A DNA stretch of 64,000 nucleotides, taken from the NCBI GenBank assembly GCA_018136815.1, contig CM030944.1:1178456-1242455 (forward strand), read 5' to 3'. A program made the position numbers and the translations under genes. The notes beneath the pieces are model-generated. The model searched no databases. It saw nothing but the letters and a program-made list of their open reading frames with translations, and had not been told where the DNA came from. This document shows, in pieces, positions 9,468-21,139 of the stretch (its first letter is position 1; each line of letters opens with the position of its first letter). Origin of the DNA: Isochrysis galbana. Taxonomy: Eukaryota; Haptophyta; Isochrysidales; Isochrysidaceae.

Positions 9468-10150
9468 ATGCTAGAAGGCTCCAGCTCAACGTCCTCCTCA
9501 TGGATGGCGCAAAAGAAGAATGTCGTCCGCATCTTCGAGCTCTTTCGGTCTTCGCTGCCTATGGAGGTGCGTGATGCTCTTGCGCCTCATCCCTTTGAGG
9601 AGCTCTCCGAGGAGAAGGCTTGCAACCCTCAATTGTACGACGAGTTCGCGAACTTCCTCGTCTTCAACTACAAGATCGAGTTGGGGCGCTACTCGAGCCA
9701 AAGTCTCGCTGTCGGGCTAGCCACCAATTACCTCCGCATCTTGCTGAATTTGGTGAGCGACCGCTTCAAGGCGTGCGGCACCTCTGAGACCAAGCTGTTC
9801 TCGACGGCACTCGACTCCTACGCCAACACCGAGGCTGCGCTTTGGTTCAAGAGCGTCAAGCGCAAGATGGTCCGTGCAATATTCCAGAGGTCGATGAGCA
9901 ACGGCGAGGAGATGGATAAGTCGGAGAACCCCCTTTATCTTGAGCACATAAAAGCGGTCTGCCGCGCTTATGGTAGAGAAGGGTCGGCGGAGGTGCATCA
10001 ATCACGCTACTTCATACCCCCCCTCCTCTCTTTGCCCAGCTCCAATGTTCCATGCGCCGTGCGCTGAATTTTCGTTTCTGGTTGTGCTTCCCTTTGTAGG
10101 CAGCGTTGCGCAAGTTCGCAATCAAGTGCCTTTGGCAAGGAGCAGGACGC
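9468..10150 (+). CDS. Tyrosine-recombinase-like N-terminal fragment (two exons)
   Basis: Exon 1 starts at ATG 9468 and encodes a helical, Leu/Tyr/Lys-rich segment (YDEFANFLVFNYKIELGRYS, later YLRILLNLVSDRFKA and WFKSVKRKMVRAIFQRSM). A donor at AG|GTGCATCAATC near 9990 and an acceptor at TTTGTAG|GCAGCG near 10100 join REGSAE to AALRKFAIKCLWQGAGRAS. An Arg in a GR-A-S context after a SAM-like helical domain is what tyrosine recombinases (including Crypton-like transposons of protists) show at the start of the catalytic core. The rest of the core is not seen; the frame enters a degenerate repeat tract. Treat it as a probable fragment; the family call is an inference. Confidence 0.35.
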
Positions 10151-11430
10151 GCTAGCGGCGCCACCTGTCTTTGGCACTGCCCACCCTTGGTGGCAGCCCA
10201 TCCACCGCCCTTCCTCCCTTTTCACCTGAGCCGCCGCTCTCTTGCCACCGCTTGCTGCGCACGCTGCCCGCCAGCCATCGCCGCGATTATCCCCATCGAG
10301 CACGCCGACGACGACGACGAACCTGCCGCCCCCTCTTCCCGTCGGAGCCGCTGCAGCCGCATCACCCATGTTCGCCGCCGGCGCGCCGTGCCGCCCCTCG
10401 CCCTCCTCGCCCTCCCTCTTCACTTGGGCCGCTGCGCTTCAGCTGCCGCTTGGCACGCACGCACGCCATCTACCATTACCGCAACGATCCACGCCGAGCC
10501 CGCCGCCGCCGCCTCTGCAGCCCCTCCTCCCATTCCGTCCACCGCCGCCTTGCCACCTGTCTTGGGCCGCCGCCCCGCCTTGGCAGCCATCCATCCACCG
10601 CCCTCCCTTTCTCCCTTTGCACCACTACTTGTGCTCCCTTCATGCCACCGATGGCCCACTGCCGCCGCCTGGGACCACCGCAGCCGAGCGCGCTGCCGCC
10701 GCCACTGCTGCCGCCACTTTCCCCATTCGGTCCGCCGCCGCCTCGCAACCAGTGTTTGGCACCATCCCCCCCCAGCGGCAGCAAATCCACCGCCCTTCCT
10801 CCCTTTTCACCTGCGCCGCCGCTCCCCTCTCGCCACTGCTCGCCGCGCACGATCATCACAGCCGGGGACCCCCTGCCGCCACCGCAACCCATCCCGCTGA
10901 GGTCGCCGCCACCGCCCCTGCCACCCCTCCTCAAGGCTATGTTCGGCGATGCCAAGCCTTGTCGCCCCGTACAATCACCACCCTCCCTCCCTTTTCGCCT
11001 CCGCTGTGCTCTGGCCGCCGCTCGCCGCAGCAGCAGGAGCACGACCACCGCCTGCAATCATCACTACGACACCCTCTCTGTCGAGCGCGCCGCCGCCGCA
11101 GGCGCCGCACCTCTTCTGAACTTGGCTGCCGCCGCCACCTGTTCCCAACTTTGGCGCCACCGCGCGTGGCCCCTCGCCATCCAAGCCCTCCCTTGCTTCC
11201 CACCTGCGCCTCCGCTGTGCTCTTGGTTACCGCTGGCCGCGCATGGCCGCTGCGTGCGATCGCTGTGGTGGGCGCGCCTCGCCCGACAGCAGAGCGGCAC
11301 GCTCACGGCCAGTGGCGCGGCGGCGCTGCGCCGGCACGCTCCAAGCACAGATGCTCGGTGGCGGGCGGAGATGCGGCGCGGCCCGGCCATCGAAGCGTGT
11401 CGGGCGCACCGTGCTGTGGAGTGAGCGCGC
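10151..11430. repeat. Diverged tandem GC-rich repeat tract (Pro/Ala/His/Arg in all frames)
   Basis: A block containing a TTTGGCACC-like core, then CATCCACCGCCCTTCCTCCC and a CCGCCGCT(C/G)T core recurs at about 10170, 10556, 10753, 10924 and 11138, with variable spacing of roughly 170-390 bp. Long plus frames (up to about 440 codons) exist in two phases at once and differ in sequence, which argues that openness is due to GC content. The first block starts inside the recombinase-like exon, so the array may have grown from that exon. Confidence 0.6.
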
Positions 11431-12310
11431 GGCGAAAGCGGCTGGTGTGGTGTGGGTGTCCGTGGCGGCGAGGCGAAGCGGTCTGGTCGGGCAGCGAAGC
11501 GCTCCGGGGGCGTCAGCGTCGTTCGTGGGAGAGGTGCGGTCGGCGCTGTTTAAGGTGATTGTAGAAAGAGACGGATCGGGCGGGGGGCGGGGGGCCGCTC
11601 CGGACGCGCGGTCCGGAGCGGCGGGGGGGTCGGTCCGGAGTGGTGTGATTTTGGGGAGATGAATTGTCCTTCGTGCTGTCTGCCTGAAACCGTTGCTTGC
11701 GTGCTCATGGTCTTGTTCCTCCCTTCTCCCTTCTCTCACCCCCCCTTCTCCCTTCTCTCATCTATCTCCTCTCCTCGTCTCTCTACTCTACCCTATGAGA
11801 CGGCGGGCGGCGCGGGTGTGAGTTTTTTATTAATGTAACGAACTTCCTCTACCCCCAGAGGTTTCCTTTACAGCTAGGTGCTATCGTGGAGATACGTCAG
11901 AGTAGAGTACTCTAGTAGAGTAGAGCAATATCAATCTCGAGTCGATAGAAAATTATAGTAGACCACTAGTACAATAAATAGATAGCGAGGGAGAGAATGA
12001 GAAGGGGTGCGGGGGGGGGGGAGAAGCGAGAGAGGCGAGAGAGAAGGGAAGAGGCGGGGCGAGAAGAGAGAAAAGTGGGGGGGAGAGAGATTAGTTTTTC
12101 GGGAGCAGGGAAGAGGGGAGAGGGGCTAGAGGGGAGAGCGGAGAGGGAAGAAGGGGATTGAGAGAGGGGATACGTGAGAGATGAGCGGAGCGAGATGAGA
12201 GAGTAGAGATGAGTGAGGGGAGAGAGAGGGGAGAGGGGAGAGAGACGAGAGAAAGAGACGACGAGGGACGAGAGAGACAAGAGAGACGAGAGAGACGAGA
12301 GGGCGGCGCC
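11431..12310. other. No gene recognised; purine-rich tract upstream of the next gene
   Basis: G-rich sequence with a GGTCCGGAGCGG duplication near 11605-11645, then a GA-rich tract (about 11985-12310) that runs up to the ATG at 12311. It may contain the promoter of the ubiquitin-like gene. Confidence 0.4.
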
Positions 12311-12805
12311 ATGTCGGACGAGGACGACGAGCCGGTCGAGCCGTTGAGGCGCCAGAGCACAGGGATGCTGCTGGCGCTACCGGCGGCAGAGACTGAGGCC
12401 AACGATGAGAAGGACGGCGCGTCGGGCCACTGCGCCGACCTCCTCCTCGTCCTTGACGATGGGAACGAGTGGAGCACCTCGGTTGACGTGAGCTACACCA
12501 TCGAGTTTGTCAAGGCGCTCGCGAGAGAGCACTTTGCGGAGCTCAAGGAGGCACCAGCACTGGTGCGAGCAAGCGTTGACCACATACATTCTCGCATTCC
12601 GCCAGGCAGTAAACTCACGCAACCCCAGCCATGTGCTCCTGCGGCGTAAGTTCACGAGCAGCTGAATACACGCCACTTTGCCCCACAGGAGCTGAAACTC
12701 GACGACAGGCCCCTCCTCGACCCAATGTCTTTGATTGACTATGGCATTCAAGCGGACAGCGGCAATGCAACACGGCTTATGTGCTCGATCGCTTCTGCAG
12801 TTTGA
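12311..12805 (+). CDS. Small acidic protein with split ubiquitin-like domain
   Basis: Two exons: 12311-12562 and 12689-12805. The intron runs from CTG|GTGCGA to CCCCACAG|GAG and keeps phase 0; the product is 122 residues. Residues 1-40 are acidic and disordered. The rest reads ADLLLVLDDGNEWSTSVDVS, then a helix (IEFVKALAREHFAELK), then LKLDDRPLLDPMSLIDYGIQ. A first strand pair, a helix, then an L-x-D-D-x-x-L-x-D-x-x-x-L-x-D-Y-G-I block is the ubiquitin-fold pattern, as in adaptor-type ubiquitin-like domains. There is no C-terminal Gly-Gly, so it is not a conjugated modifier. A specific family is not assigned. Confidence 0.6.
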
Positions 12806-13979
12806 AATTCAATGCCCTTGCTATCGGTGCTTATACGAAGTGGACTGCACATTGCGAGGCCACTAGAGATGTTCGCAAATGTATCTTTGGCACTGCTTTG
12901 GCGCTTCCGTTGGAATTGACTGGTTTGCCATGGAAGGCGACCGACGACGCCATTCTTCTCACACATCTCATGTCACACATCGCGCCGCGCACCTATGAAT
13001 CATCGTTCGAAGTTGAGAAGCTGAGAGGGCGTATGAGGGCTGACCAAGCGAAGATGGCATGATTGTGATTCATCCAACAGTGTCTGAGAGAGGTGGCAGT
13101 GAAAAACGAAAGTGTGAAATGTGTGTGTATGCAAAGCGGCGGAATAATAATGTCCGAAAGTAGGGATTCGTTGAGCATGCCGCGTTACTAAAGTAGCTAA
13201 CTTGCTATGATAATAATAATAATAATAATAATAATACCTCCGCTCCAAAACTGAGATGTGAATGTGAGAGAGCTTTTGGTAAGCAAGGGCGGCGCCTAGA
13301 GAAGAAAAGGCACTCCACAGAAGGGTAGGCTGTGGAGAGGGTACATGCTGGCTTAATCTTAATGAGGTACTTTGTGCTACTTTGCTGATGTACTTTAGAC
13401 TTTAGTCGAGGGTGTTCACAAATTGACTATGTCACAAAAATCTAAAGCTACTTACATTTGGGGGATTGGGGGGAGCCGAGTGGCTGGGCCCCCACAACGC
13501 GGCATTCTTAGATACGCCGCAAATCAAAAGAACATCAAAAGGCCCGCGTCACCCCTCCGCCTCAGGCCGCCAGGCCGCCCCCATACCGAAGGTGGCGTTC
13601 CGTCAATTGTGGGGCATCAGTCGAATTGAGCGATCAAATGTCCATAGTTATCTATACAACAATATTAACATGTGACCCTAATATCGGCGTTTAACATCTA
13701 CGGCGCGCGCTTTTGGGGACTGGTCTATTTTTTGCAGCTGTCACAGTGTCGATTTTTCCTGATTCCTGACGAACCAGCGCGCCCCCCTGGAGACGCCGTG
13801 CGTGCGTATGCCAATTTGATTCTCTGCGGTTCGCCTACACTTACGCAAACGTTCAATATAAGAGAGATATCTCACGGGGCATGTGAGTTTTGAGTTTTGC
13901 ACTCACCCATGTGCACGCCGTGCATGCGCACGGCGCGATGTGCATCGGTACGGCGGTCGCGTACGCTGAAACGAGTCCC
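12806..13979. other. No gene recognised
   Basis: Moderate-GC intergenic DNA with an AAT microsatellite. Short frames only. Confidence 0.4.
13209..13236. repeat. (AAT)n microsatellite
   Basis: About nine uninterrupted TAA/AAT units. Confidence 0.9.
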
Positions 13980-14174
13980 ATGGCGCAAGTGCGCCGAGCA
14001 GCTGGCAAACTCTACATGGAGAACCAAAAGGCCGTCCTCGCACGCATCACGGACCTCGCCACCCAGGATCAGCCAAGCGACATGGTCGCCTGCCAGCAGA
14101 ACGACATTGACAACAGGATCGAGGAGGAGGGGTGTGAGAAAAAGACGAAGAAGATGAAAACTCAGCCTGCTTAG
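13980..14174 (+). CDS. Weak short frame, function unknown
   Basis: A 64-codon frame begins MAQVRRAAGKLYMENQKAVL and ends in a Lys-rich tail (CEKKTKKMKTQPA). Composition is plausible for a terminal exon, but there is no supporting partner exon and a dispersed repeat motif begins at its stop codon. Confidence 0.2.
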   Translation: MAQVRRAAGKLYMENQKAVLARITDLATQDQPSDMVACQQNDIDNRIEEEGCEKKTKKMKTQPA

Positions 14175-14320
14175 GGTGTGTCCGCTTAGCGTTTTCGTAC
14201 AGCATAACGTAATAGCTGCTATGCGCACGCGCCGCGTCCTGAAGTGAAAACAAAACTATCACATAACAGTCTGAGTGAAAACAAAACTAGCACATGGCCC
14301 TCTTTTGACGGAACGCGACT
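14168..14320. repeat. Dispersed repeat shared with 59.3-59.5 kb
   Basis: This segment carries GTCCGCTTAGCGTTTTCG near its left end, an internal duplication of GTGAAAACAAAACTA(T/G)CAC, and CCTCTTTTGACGGAACGCGA at its right end (to 14318). The same three motifs occur between 59260 and 59455 in a different order. It looks like a relic of a small transposon family. Confidence 0.5.
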
Positions 14321-15169
14321 TGAGCCGCTCGTAGAGCTCCGCACCGAGTGAGGTGCTATCCAACGGAGGAGCGCCGCGAGGGTGACCTGGACGTTGGCGC
14401 TCGTCAGCCACGCGTTGACGGCCCCAGCGTCGAGGAGGTGCAGAGGTCGTTGTCGAGTACGAACGCGGGCGATTCCTGCGAGGGGCAGGTCGAGGTGGTT
14501 AGGGCGGACTTTCCTATGGCCGATCAAGGCAGCCCTCTGCGCGCGTTGCTGTACACTCCGCGGGTGACGCCCCTCCTGCTCCTGCTCTAGGCACCAGGTG
14601 AAGGTCGGGCCCCGATAGCGCAAACGAATCTCGGGGGAATCCCTTGTCATGAAACAACAGCCCCGAAACAACCTTATCGGCCCCGCGGCGTGACCGCTAG
14701 GCTTTTGTACTGTTAGCAGCCCCAGCGCCAGGGCGCGTGTAGAGTTTGTAGAGGGAGGGCGAGGGGGGTAAAACCCACCATTTTCCTCGGCAATTTTTCG
14801 TGGTGCCAGGTAAGCCCCCCAGGAGTTTTTTCTTGGGCTTCGGCGAACGATCAAAAATTGCAGCACCTACACATGTCAGTAGGTATGAATCACTGTTTGA
14901 CCGCCCTAATTTTGGAGCCGACAGTGTCGAGACGCGAGCAAGCAAGGGCGACGTTTGGAACACATTTCATAGTGGTGGCGGCGGTGTGGTGTCGGTCGGT
15001 GCTAGATGCTCCAGACGACCAACATTAGCAAGTTGCGTGAAAAGAACTTACAAAGCCACAGACCACCGACGATGTGATTTCACCTCAAGCTGGGCGTCTG
15101 TCCCTGCGGATGAGACGCGCACACCATACTTTCTCTGGATATACAGATATCACGGAGCGTGAAACTGAT
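14321..15169. other. No gene recognised
   Basis: Intergenic DNA. A terminal-repeat-like motif GTTTGACCGCCCTA ends near 14907. It should contain the 3' UTR of the minus-strand gene ending at 15170. Confidence 0.35.
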
Positions 15170-18012
15170 TCATAGCTCGTCCTTTGAATCAGGACCATGG
15201 TCGTGTCCATCCTCTTCAGCCTTAAGGCGGCCGCGCTGCTTCAAAGACGATGCACCACGCTCATTAAGCCAAACGCATGCCGCAGCACAAGTCTCGAGCA
15301 TGAATGCTGGATTGCGCTCACACTCGCCGCCGTGGGCCCACATCGTGCAGTTTGCATGGCTATCCATTTCTGGATCCCGATGGGTCGCATCGTGAGCGCC
15401 ATCCTCATCCCCATTTGAGCCTGGCTCGTCCGACGCAAACGAGTTCGTATCGTTCGTGTTGAGGGCTCTCAAGAGTGCATGGACGTTCTGCGAGTTGACC
15501 CGGCGCGCCTCCGCTTCGAGCGCTCGCCGTTCCGTTGGTGTGAGACGGTGCAACGCCTCGAGACTGTCGAGGGCGGCAGGTTGCCATTGGGCAAAAAGCT
15601 CGACAAAGGCACCGAGATACGCATCGTACGCCCAAGCCCACCTGCCAAGGAAAGGCAGTTGCGAAGAAAGCGAGAGTGGGGAGAATGGTGAGGCGAGGGA
15701 ATACTTTTCTAAGGCCTCGCTTTTAAGGGTACAAAATACGGGGCCCCGAGCCGTTTGTGCGACGGACGAGGAGGTGGATACGCTCTATGCTTCATTTGAT
15801 CGGCATGAAGCGCATACGAGTGCCATGTGCAATCAAATATGTCTCTCATAGCTATGCAGCGTCTCTGCGTCGGGGCTTTCATCTTTGTCGACCTACGCCG
15901 CACATGACCCGCCCACTGCCCCGAATTCAGGCACTTTGCCTTCTCATGAAGTGCGAGACATTGATTTCGAAAACATGCTGGCGCACCTGTCACATTCTCC
16001 GCACGACTGCATGCACCTTGTTTTCATGTACCCGGGATTCGATTCGCATTCACCTTTCCGCTTCCAATCAGCGCAATTGCCGTTGCCGTCGATGCATCTA
16101 GGGCGGATCAGGACCTTTGCGAAAAGAAGCCATGGAGGGGAGAGTTACGGAACAAAGCTCTACATACTCAGGAGTCGGAACTCTCGCTGTGTGCGTGGCG
16201 GCTTTGACGGGTTGAAATTGAGCAGCCATGTCCGGACCACCGTGTGCAACGACCCACTAGCCGCTGGAACGTACCCTCTGGAGCTTCTTCTTCGGTGGCA
16301 GCGAGGCCAAATCATTCAAATAAAAGTCCACCGCTGAGGCGCCATCGCTCAAGCTTTTCCCCTCGGTGCTATTTGGCCAACAAAACCAGCGATGAGAGAG
16401 GTAGGATGATCGGATTTGTCTCTCACCCGGCTTGAGCACACACTGCGGACGCGCCCGGCGACCATCAATCCAATAACACTTCATCGGCCTGCATTGAAGT
16501 CGCAGACAGAGAAATGACTAAGAAAGCGGGCAACAGGCATCGGAGCTATTGTGACGCTTGAGTACTTGTCGAATAGATGCCGTAGGATTGGTCCGCTAGA
16601 AGCTGACATGTTGGAGTAGCGCTGGATGAGATAAGGGCTCTGGGCCCGGGAAGATGCGCCCGTGGTCGACGCAGAGATGCCATATCGGTGCGCACACCTG
16701 TGGTCTAAATTCAACAAATGGAATTTGACGGCCAGTTTCTGATACACCCAGTCCGTAAAATTTGCGTGATCGGCAGGCGTGGCGATGTCCATCTCGTCGG
16801 GACGCGGAAAATCGCAATTATTCTCGTCACTGCCATCGCAACTTCTGCTAGTTGCTCCCTCGGGTCGACCTTCAGGTCGGAAATTGATCCAAGCGATGGC
16901 GGGCAGTTGCGCGTCGCTTGACATTCCGAAGGCGCGCGAAAGTTCAGATTCGTCCGATGATGGGGACAAGACGACTAGGAAGGTCTGAAGAACGTCTTCC
17001 CACCAGAAGCCGTTCCCCTCGTTGGCATTCGACCAGCCGGCAAAGGGATATGGGAAGCGAAGCACCTGTGACGGTAAGATGGGGCAGAAGTGGCCGTGAC
17101 TGAAGCCAGCGCATTCAGTGCACACTTGAGAACCTTCGCTTCTCGGCCCGCAGCTGTCTCACCTCTCGTAGACGTTCCTCGTCACCGCGTCGAACAAAGC
17201 CAACCAGACCGTACCGTGCGTCCGGCTGCCCAGGCTTGAGCGCTACTCGCAGTTGGGAGAGTGACTTCAAGCGTAGCACCCGCTTTTGCGCCTATGGAAA
17301 CATGCGCACCGGGGGAGGGTGAAGAGGGCAGCGCAGCGAGCGCACGGGAGCACCAGGCTGATGGATAAGCTGTCAGGCACAGCCGATCGCTTCTTTTCAT
17401 GCGGCGCAGGTGCTTTGCACCAGGTTGACTGCGAAATTGTCGAACGGCTGCGTAAAGCGACGCATCCAGTCGCCGCTCCGACTCGAGGAGCGCCAACTCC
17501 CGAAGTCTGGCTGCTCAAAACCGAATTCGTCACCTTCTGAAGAGGATGACCGGCGTGCACCTCGAGCCTTGGCATCGGGCAACCATCCGAACAGATCATA
17601 CCGCCTACGCAGCTCTGGGTCGCTCAACACCTCATATGCATCAGAGACCGCTTTGAATCGCTCCTCCGCCTCTGCCTTCATCGGCTCCGCCACCTGCGTC
17701 ACGAGGCGAAGAGTCAAGCACAATACTCTATAGACCCCGCGGCTCGGCGCGTGCCCGCGGAGCACTTGGCAGTGGGAGGGGGGGGGGAGGTAGAGGTGTT
17801 GCAGTGTGAGTGTCGGTTTCAGCGGCGGCTGCCGCCCTCACCTTGTCTGGGTGCGTGAGCAGCGCGGCGCGGTGGTAGGCCTTGCGGATGTCCTTGCTTG
17901 AGGCGGTACTCGTCACGTTGAGCAGCTCATACAGCCCGCCTGCCGCGCGCGCCCACGCCCACAGCGAGGAAAGGAATATGCAGAGCGAGAGGCGCCGACG
18001 GCCGCCGCCCAT
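15170..18012 (-). CDS. ER-lumenal J-domain protein with two ShKT modules and KDEL tail
   Basis: Seven exons join with matching phases: 18012-17842, 17693-17421, 17291-17163, 17065-16698, 16368-16275, 16114-15987 and 15641-15170 (544 residues). All introns are GT-AG. Residues 1-23 are a signal peptide (LSLCIFLSSLWAWARA). Residues about 25-85 are a J-domain with the essential HPD (LTHPDK), split by intron 1, followed by AEERFKAVSDAYEVLSDPEL. Residues 352-386 form a complete six-Cys ShKT module (CADWKRKGEC, NPGYM, CMQSCGEC). A second module lies near 486-510 (CTMWAHGGECERNPAFM). The last four residues are KDEL. J-domains stimulate Hsp70; with a signal peptide and KDEL this one should act on BiP in the ER lumen. 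The region 190-345 (WSNANEGNGFWWEDV and on) is not assigned; a thioredoxin-like fold as in DNAJC16 is possible. The protein end and domain order are directly seen; the exon 2-3 junction is the least certain. Confidence 0.85.
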
Positions 18013-18531
18013 CGCCCGCCGACCGCGCGCGGTTTCTTTTGTGTTGGGGGCCCAATAAGCATTCGTGGGAGTTCGAGTACCCATAACTGAATATGATCGT
18101 GACACTACTCCCGTTCACTCGTGGTTCACCGTCTTCCGCTTCCGCACCTAACTTAAGTAATTAATTTTTAGCAATTTTTTATGGATCGCGGCGCGGCAAA
18201 GGAATGGGACTAACGCTCACTCAAGACAGGCCTCCCTGCCGCGGCAAGCGCAAGCACCCTTCCCCACTTATGCCACCCAGCTCTTCACTCTTCACTAGCC
18301 TTCTACCTGCGCTAGCCGGAGCGCCCCAGCGCCCCTCCCTCCGACACTCAAACAGCCCCCCACGCCAAGATTCTGTATTGGTCTCGCAAGCAAGGGGGCC
18401 TAATGGGAGGGTGAAGAGCAACTCCTCAGAGAGGAGCTGTGGGGAAGGAGATGTCTGAGTGGCGGCGCTATACCCTTGCGCTAGGCATGAGGCATGGACA
18501 GCGACGCCGCCTCAAGACATGTCCTCCCTCT
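18013..18531. other. Upstream region of the J-domain gene; no other gene recognised
   Basis: It should contain the promoter of the minus-strand gene that starts at 18012. A short AT-rich stretch lies near 18155-18180. No exon is supported. Confidence 0.4.
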
Positions 18532-18912
18532 TGTCTTGAGTCGAAAGTTTTGGTGCTTGATACAGAGGACGAGGGGGGTTGTGCTTCTTGGGTTGGTTGT
18601 AGATGGAAGAGGGAGTGGGAGAGGGAGTGAAGTGTTGAAAGAGGGCCCACGGCAGGGCACTGAGTTGAAGCTACTTGTGGCCCACAAGAGTGGGGCGAAG
18701 ACGAGAAGTGTATCAACATGTGTCTTGAGTTGAAATTTTTGGTGCTTGAAACACACGGCGAGGAGGTTCGTGTTGTTTGGGTTGGTTGTAGTGTCAAGGG
18801 GGAGTGGGAGAGGGAGTCAAGTTTTGAAAGAGGGCCCAAGGCAGGGCACTGAGTTGTAGGTACTTGTGGCCCACAAGAGTGGGGTGAAGACGAGAAGTGT
18901 GTCAACATGTTG
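18532..18912. repeat. Tandem duplication, about 188-bp unit
   Basis: TGTCTTGAGT(C/T)GAAA...GGTGCTTGA starts at about 18532 and again at about 18720. The two units match almost throughout (GGAGTGGGAGAGGGAGT, AGAGGGCCCA, GGCAGGGCACTGAGTTG, CTTGTGGCCCACAAGAGTGG) and are followed by the start of a third, GTCAACATGT. The minus frame is open through both units, but its Ser/His/Pro/Cys composition is not convincing. Confidence 0.85.
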
Positions 18913-19256
18913 GAAAACAGAGGCATTGGGTGCTCTCTGTGGAAGATTGATTGTTGTGAAGTGCCCTCCCATGTTGGGTGCACTGATGGTAGAGGTTTCC
19001 ACCAATGGGAGGGCAGCTCAGCTCCCACATGAGGTGCTGTGTGCTGTTGGGATGGGAGGGTTTCCCACTGTTGGAGGGGGTCTCAAAGACGCCCTGCATG
19101 ATGCGCAGAGCCATGGTGGCAACCTGTTCGGTGCCAGTGCTCGCCGCCCCGCGCGTCCATGGACTTAGCTGTTGCCTCATATGCTTGGACGGTTGAGTTC
19201 TTGGCGACGCGCTTGCAAAAGTGTTGCGCTGCCAACACCCCACCCGATGATAATTC
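18913..19256. other. No gene recognised
   Basis: Non-repetitive sequence between the tandem duplication and the zinc-motif gene. It may hold further exons or the 3' UTR of the latter; none can be fixed. Confidence 0.3.
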
Positions 19257-20162
19257 TCAGATGGTGCCTGTACCGTTCAAGGCGTGGTGTCCTCGCGTAG
19301 CCCAAAAGAAGTCGTTCGTGACAATTAGGTCCCCTATGACGGGCGTGCCGGAAAATAACCACCCGTACCTCACTGTGGCATACCTCACCAATGATATGGA
19401 GTCCTGGCACACAGTAGCGCATAAGGGGGCTAGACGCGAGACGTAGCTCTCAAACGCGTCGCGTTTGATTGGCTCCATTTGCTGGGCGAGGGCCTGTGCA
19501 ACAAATGCACGGTATTTGGTGCCGCTAAGTAGGCATCCTAGCACCGCCCTCAAAGCCTCGTTCGACAGATACATTTTCTGCTTTCTCTCCACCTCCAGCT
19601 CCTCGCGCATCACCATCGTCTCGCCTCCCCGGAACTGCATACAAAAGCCACAGTGCTTGCACTCGATGTTCAGGAGCATCCCGTAGCTCCCCCACACCCG
19701 GGCGAGCGCGCCCGGCTGCAGGCAATGGTCAGCCTGGCAAGAAGGGCAAGGGAAGCTGCGGCGCAGCCACGCCAGCAGCACTTGTGAGTGCACAATGTAC
19801 GCCCGGTCTTCTCCTCGTCTCGGGGGGTCTGGGGGTGACGGCTCAGGTGGGGGGGGTGGCAGCCGCAGTACACGCTTGGTGGGCTTCCGCAAAGCACCTC
19901 CCCCGCCAGGGGAGCCGAAGTCGGTGAGGGGTATGCTCCTTCTCCGATCTCGACGCTCGAGTTCGGGCTTGGGAGACAAGGCGTTCCAAACCCATCTTGC
20001 CGCACGCCGAACCAGACCAGGCCTGTCAGCAACGTCACAAACACAGACGCTGCCCTCCACCTCCTTTGACGATGATGCGGACGCTGAATCGCGCCGCCCA
20101 TCCGGCGAGCCCACTCGGGGGGCTGCATCGCGCGGCGACTCCTCCTCCTCCTCCTCCACCAC
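19257..20162 (-). CDS. Unknown protein with two CxxC zinc motifs; possibly transposon-derived
   Basis: A frame of about 300 codons without an ATG near its upstream end (the first codon is GTG), so an upstream exon or a different start is needed. It begins with a Glu/Ser-rich segment and a Pro-rich linker. The core then reads FPCPSCQADHC and LLNIECKHCGFCMQF, a zinc-binding pair, followed by a helical block (NEALRAVLGCLLSGTKYRAF, then PIKRDAFESYVSRLAPL). A zinc ribbon followed by a helical block with a repeated-family look occurs in transposase-like protists' proteins, but I cannot name the family. The 3' part (after VCQDS) may already be intron. Confidence 0.5.
   Translation of the reverse strand: MVEEEEEESPRDAAPRVGSPDGRRDSASASSSKEVEGSVCVCDVADRPGLVRRAARWVWNALSPKPELERRDRRRSIPLTDFGSPGGGGALRKPTKRVLRLPPPPPEPSPPDPPRRGEDRAYIVHSQVLLAWLRRSFPCPSCQADHCLQPGALARVWGSYGMLLNIECKHCGFCMQFRGGETMVMREELEVERKQKMYLSNEALRAVLGCLLSGTKYRAFVAQALAQQMEPIKRDAFESYVSRLAPLCATVCQDSISLVRYATVRYGWLFSGTPVIGDLIVTNDFFWATRGHHALNGTGTI

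Positions 20163-21139
<977 letters not shown>

Noticed and set aside
10171-11558. Two plus-strand frames of more than 400 codons
   Set aside because: They overlap in different phases over a GC-rich repeat tract; openness follows from composition and no motif supports them beyond the first exon end.
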